The notes under the pieces are model-generated. The model saw only the letters and a program-made list of their open reading frames with translations. It ran no database searches and was not told the DNA's origin. Below are positions 14,435 to 15,012 of a stretch of 15,012 bases of DNA, piece by piece (within the stretch, counting starts at the first letter, position 1; the number at the start of each line of letters is the position of its first letter). The DNA comes from DAORHV01 sp964448405 (GTDB taxonomy: Bacteria > Patescibacteriota > Gracilibacteria > Peribacterales > Peribacteraceae): assembly GCA_964448405.1 (NCBI GenBank), contig CAYUVW010000030.1:1-15012 (forward strand), written 5' to 3'. The position numbers and the translations under genes were made by a program.

Positions 14435-15012
14435 TTGCAGCTCGATCGCAGACTGTTCAACGGCAAACTCCAAAGCTCCATCGTGTACCCGGAGTTCTTC
14501 CCGCTCACCGGCACCGAATCGGTGGTGAATTTGGGCTGCGGCGTCGGTCCGCAGGCAGTGACGTATACAGGAAAGTTCTCGCACATGGTCGGCGTGGACC
14601 TGAACGCCGAACGCCTGGAGGCATCCCAGGTGCTGCTGGCAGAACATGGCGTCCAGAACTACGAAACGCTCTGCGCACCGGTAGAGAAGACAGGATTGCC
14701 GGACGCCAGTTTCGACAAAGCACTGGCAATCGACATTATTGAGCATTTACCGGACCCGCTCGGAATTCTGATCGAAGCACATCGTCTTTTGAAACCCGGC
14801 GGCGAACTGCTGGTGAGTGTGCCAGCTATGCACGACCACTATGTGCATTTCGTCAAAGCGGTGGCAAAACTCCTCGGCCGCAAAACCAAAGACACGCCGC
14901 ATGGACACTTGGACGCACACAACAGCGAGTACTCGGTGGACGGCTGGCTGCGCCTGATAGAACAAACACCGCTCACCGTCGTGCGCACGCGCGCCACCAC
15001 GCTGTGGCCGCC
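14435..15012 (+). CDS. SAM-dependent methyltransferase, 3'-truncated by the window end
   Basis: The frame is open from upstream to the last base (192 full codons from the chosen start), so the C-terminus is missing. Class I methyltransferase marks: VVNLGCGVGPQ (30-40, motif I), GVDLNAERLEAS (acidic D after the second strand), ETLCAPVEKTGLP, AIDIIEHLPDP, and LLKPGGELLVSVP. It resembles a methyltransferase family I recall from CPR/Patescibacteria genomes that begins with a short LDRRLFNGKL-like segment. That segment supports a TTG start at 14435, which also lies 9 bp behind a TGCTATGCT box. A GTG further in (14492) is the alternative. The only nearby upstream ATG (14421) is in another frame. 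It diverges from the glycosyltransferase gene with a 44-bp shared promoter region. The acceptor is unknown. Confidence 0.85.
   Translation, partial: MQLDRRLFNGKLQSSIVYPEFFPLTGTESVVNLGCGVGPQAVTYTGKFSHMVGVDLNAERLEASQVLLAEHGVQNYETLCAPVEKTGLPDASFDKALAIDIIEHLPDPLGILIEAHRLLKPGGELLVSVPAMHDHYVHFVKAVAKLLGRKTKDTPHGHLDAHNSEYSVDGWLRLIEQTPLTVVRTRATTLWP

Noticed and set aside
1..15012. CRISPR arrays, tRNAs, insertion sequences, phage or toxin-antitoxin genes
   Set aside because: I looked for regular direct repeats, cloverleaf-like short segments, transposase motifs and small paired ORFs and saw none; nearly all sequence is accounted for by the 13 genes.

Overview
This 15-kb window is a cell-surface glycan (exopolysaccharide, O-antigen or S-layer-glycan type) biosynthesis locus on a bacterial chromosome. 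It holds 13 protein genes, two of them cut by the window edges. I see no tRNA, rRNA, CRISPR array, transposase or phage gene. The DNA is GC-rich, genes are tightly packed (many 1-14 bp overlaps), and UGA is used as a normal stop. No gene start I could place has a convincing Shine-Dalgarno sequence. Several genes instead sit 7-9 bp behind a TATAnT-like box, as expected for leaderless mRNAs. By remembered resemblance only, the proteins (notably the right-edge methyltransferase, the 12092-13168 epimerase and the 13218-14390 glycosyltransferase) look like those of high-GC Patescibacteria/CPR bacteria such as Peribacteria-type lineages. I hold that with low to moderate confidence.

Layout. Left arm (+ strand, 1-5906): the 3' part of an NAD-dependent sugar epimerase/dehydratase with an unusual C-terminal extension, a GMC-type FAD oxidoreductase overlapping it by 14 bp, a Wzx-like flippase, and a glutamine-hydrolysing asparagine-synthase homologue. 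Right arm (- strand, 14390 down to 5912): a GT4 glycosyltransferase, two tandem UDP-GlcNAc 2-epimerase (WecB) homologues, a second GT4 enzyme, a second Wzx-like flippase, two paralogous SAM methyltransferases and a third GT4 enzyme. The arms converge with only 5 bp between stop codons. At the right edge a further SAM methyltransferase starts divergently on the + strand.

How the genes fit together (inference from families): the epimerases would turn UDP-GlcNAc into UDP-ManNAc or a related 2-epimer. The GT4 enzymes would add sugars to a lipid-linked oligosaccharide on the cytoplasmic face. The methyltransferases and AsnB-like amidotransferase may decorate sugars, and the SDR/GMC pair may oxidise or epimerise a precursor. 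The Wzx proteins would flip the lipid-linked product. No Wzy polymerase, initiating phosphoglycosyl transferase or chain-length regulator lies inside the window.

The least ordinary signal is regulatory: a recurring extended -10 box (TGN-TATANT-like, no recognisable -35) immediately before start codons. Two unrelated genes share a 15/16-bp identical box-to-ATG block. There is also a 44-bp divergent leaderless promoter pair, and one -10 box lies inside an inverted repeat.
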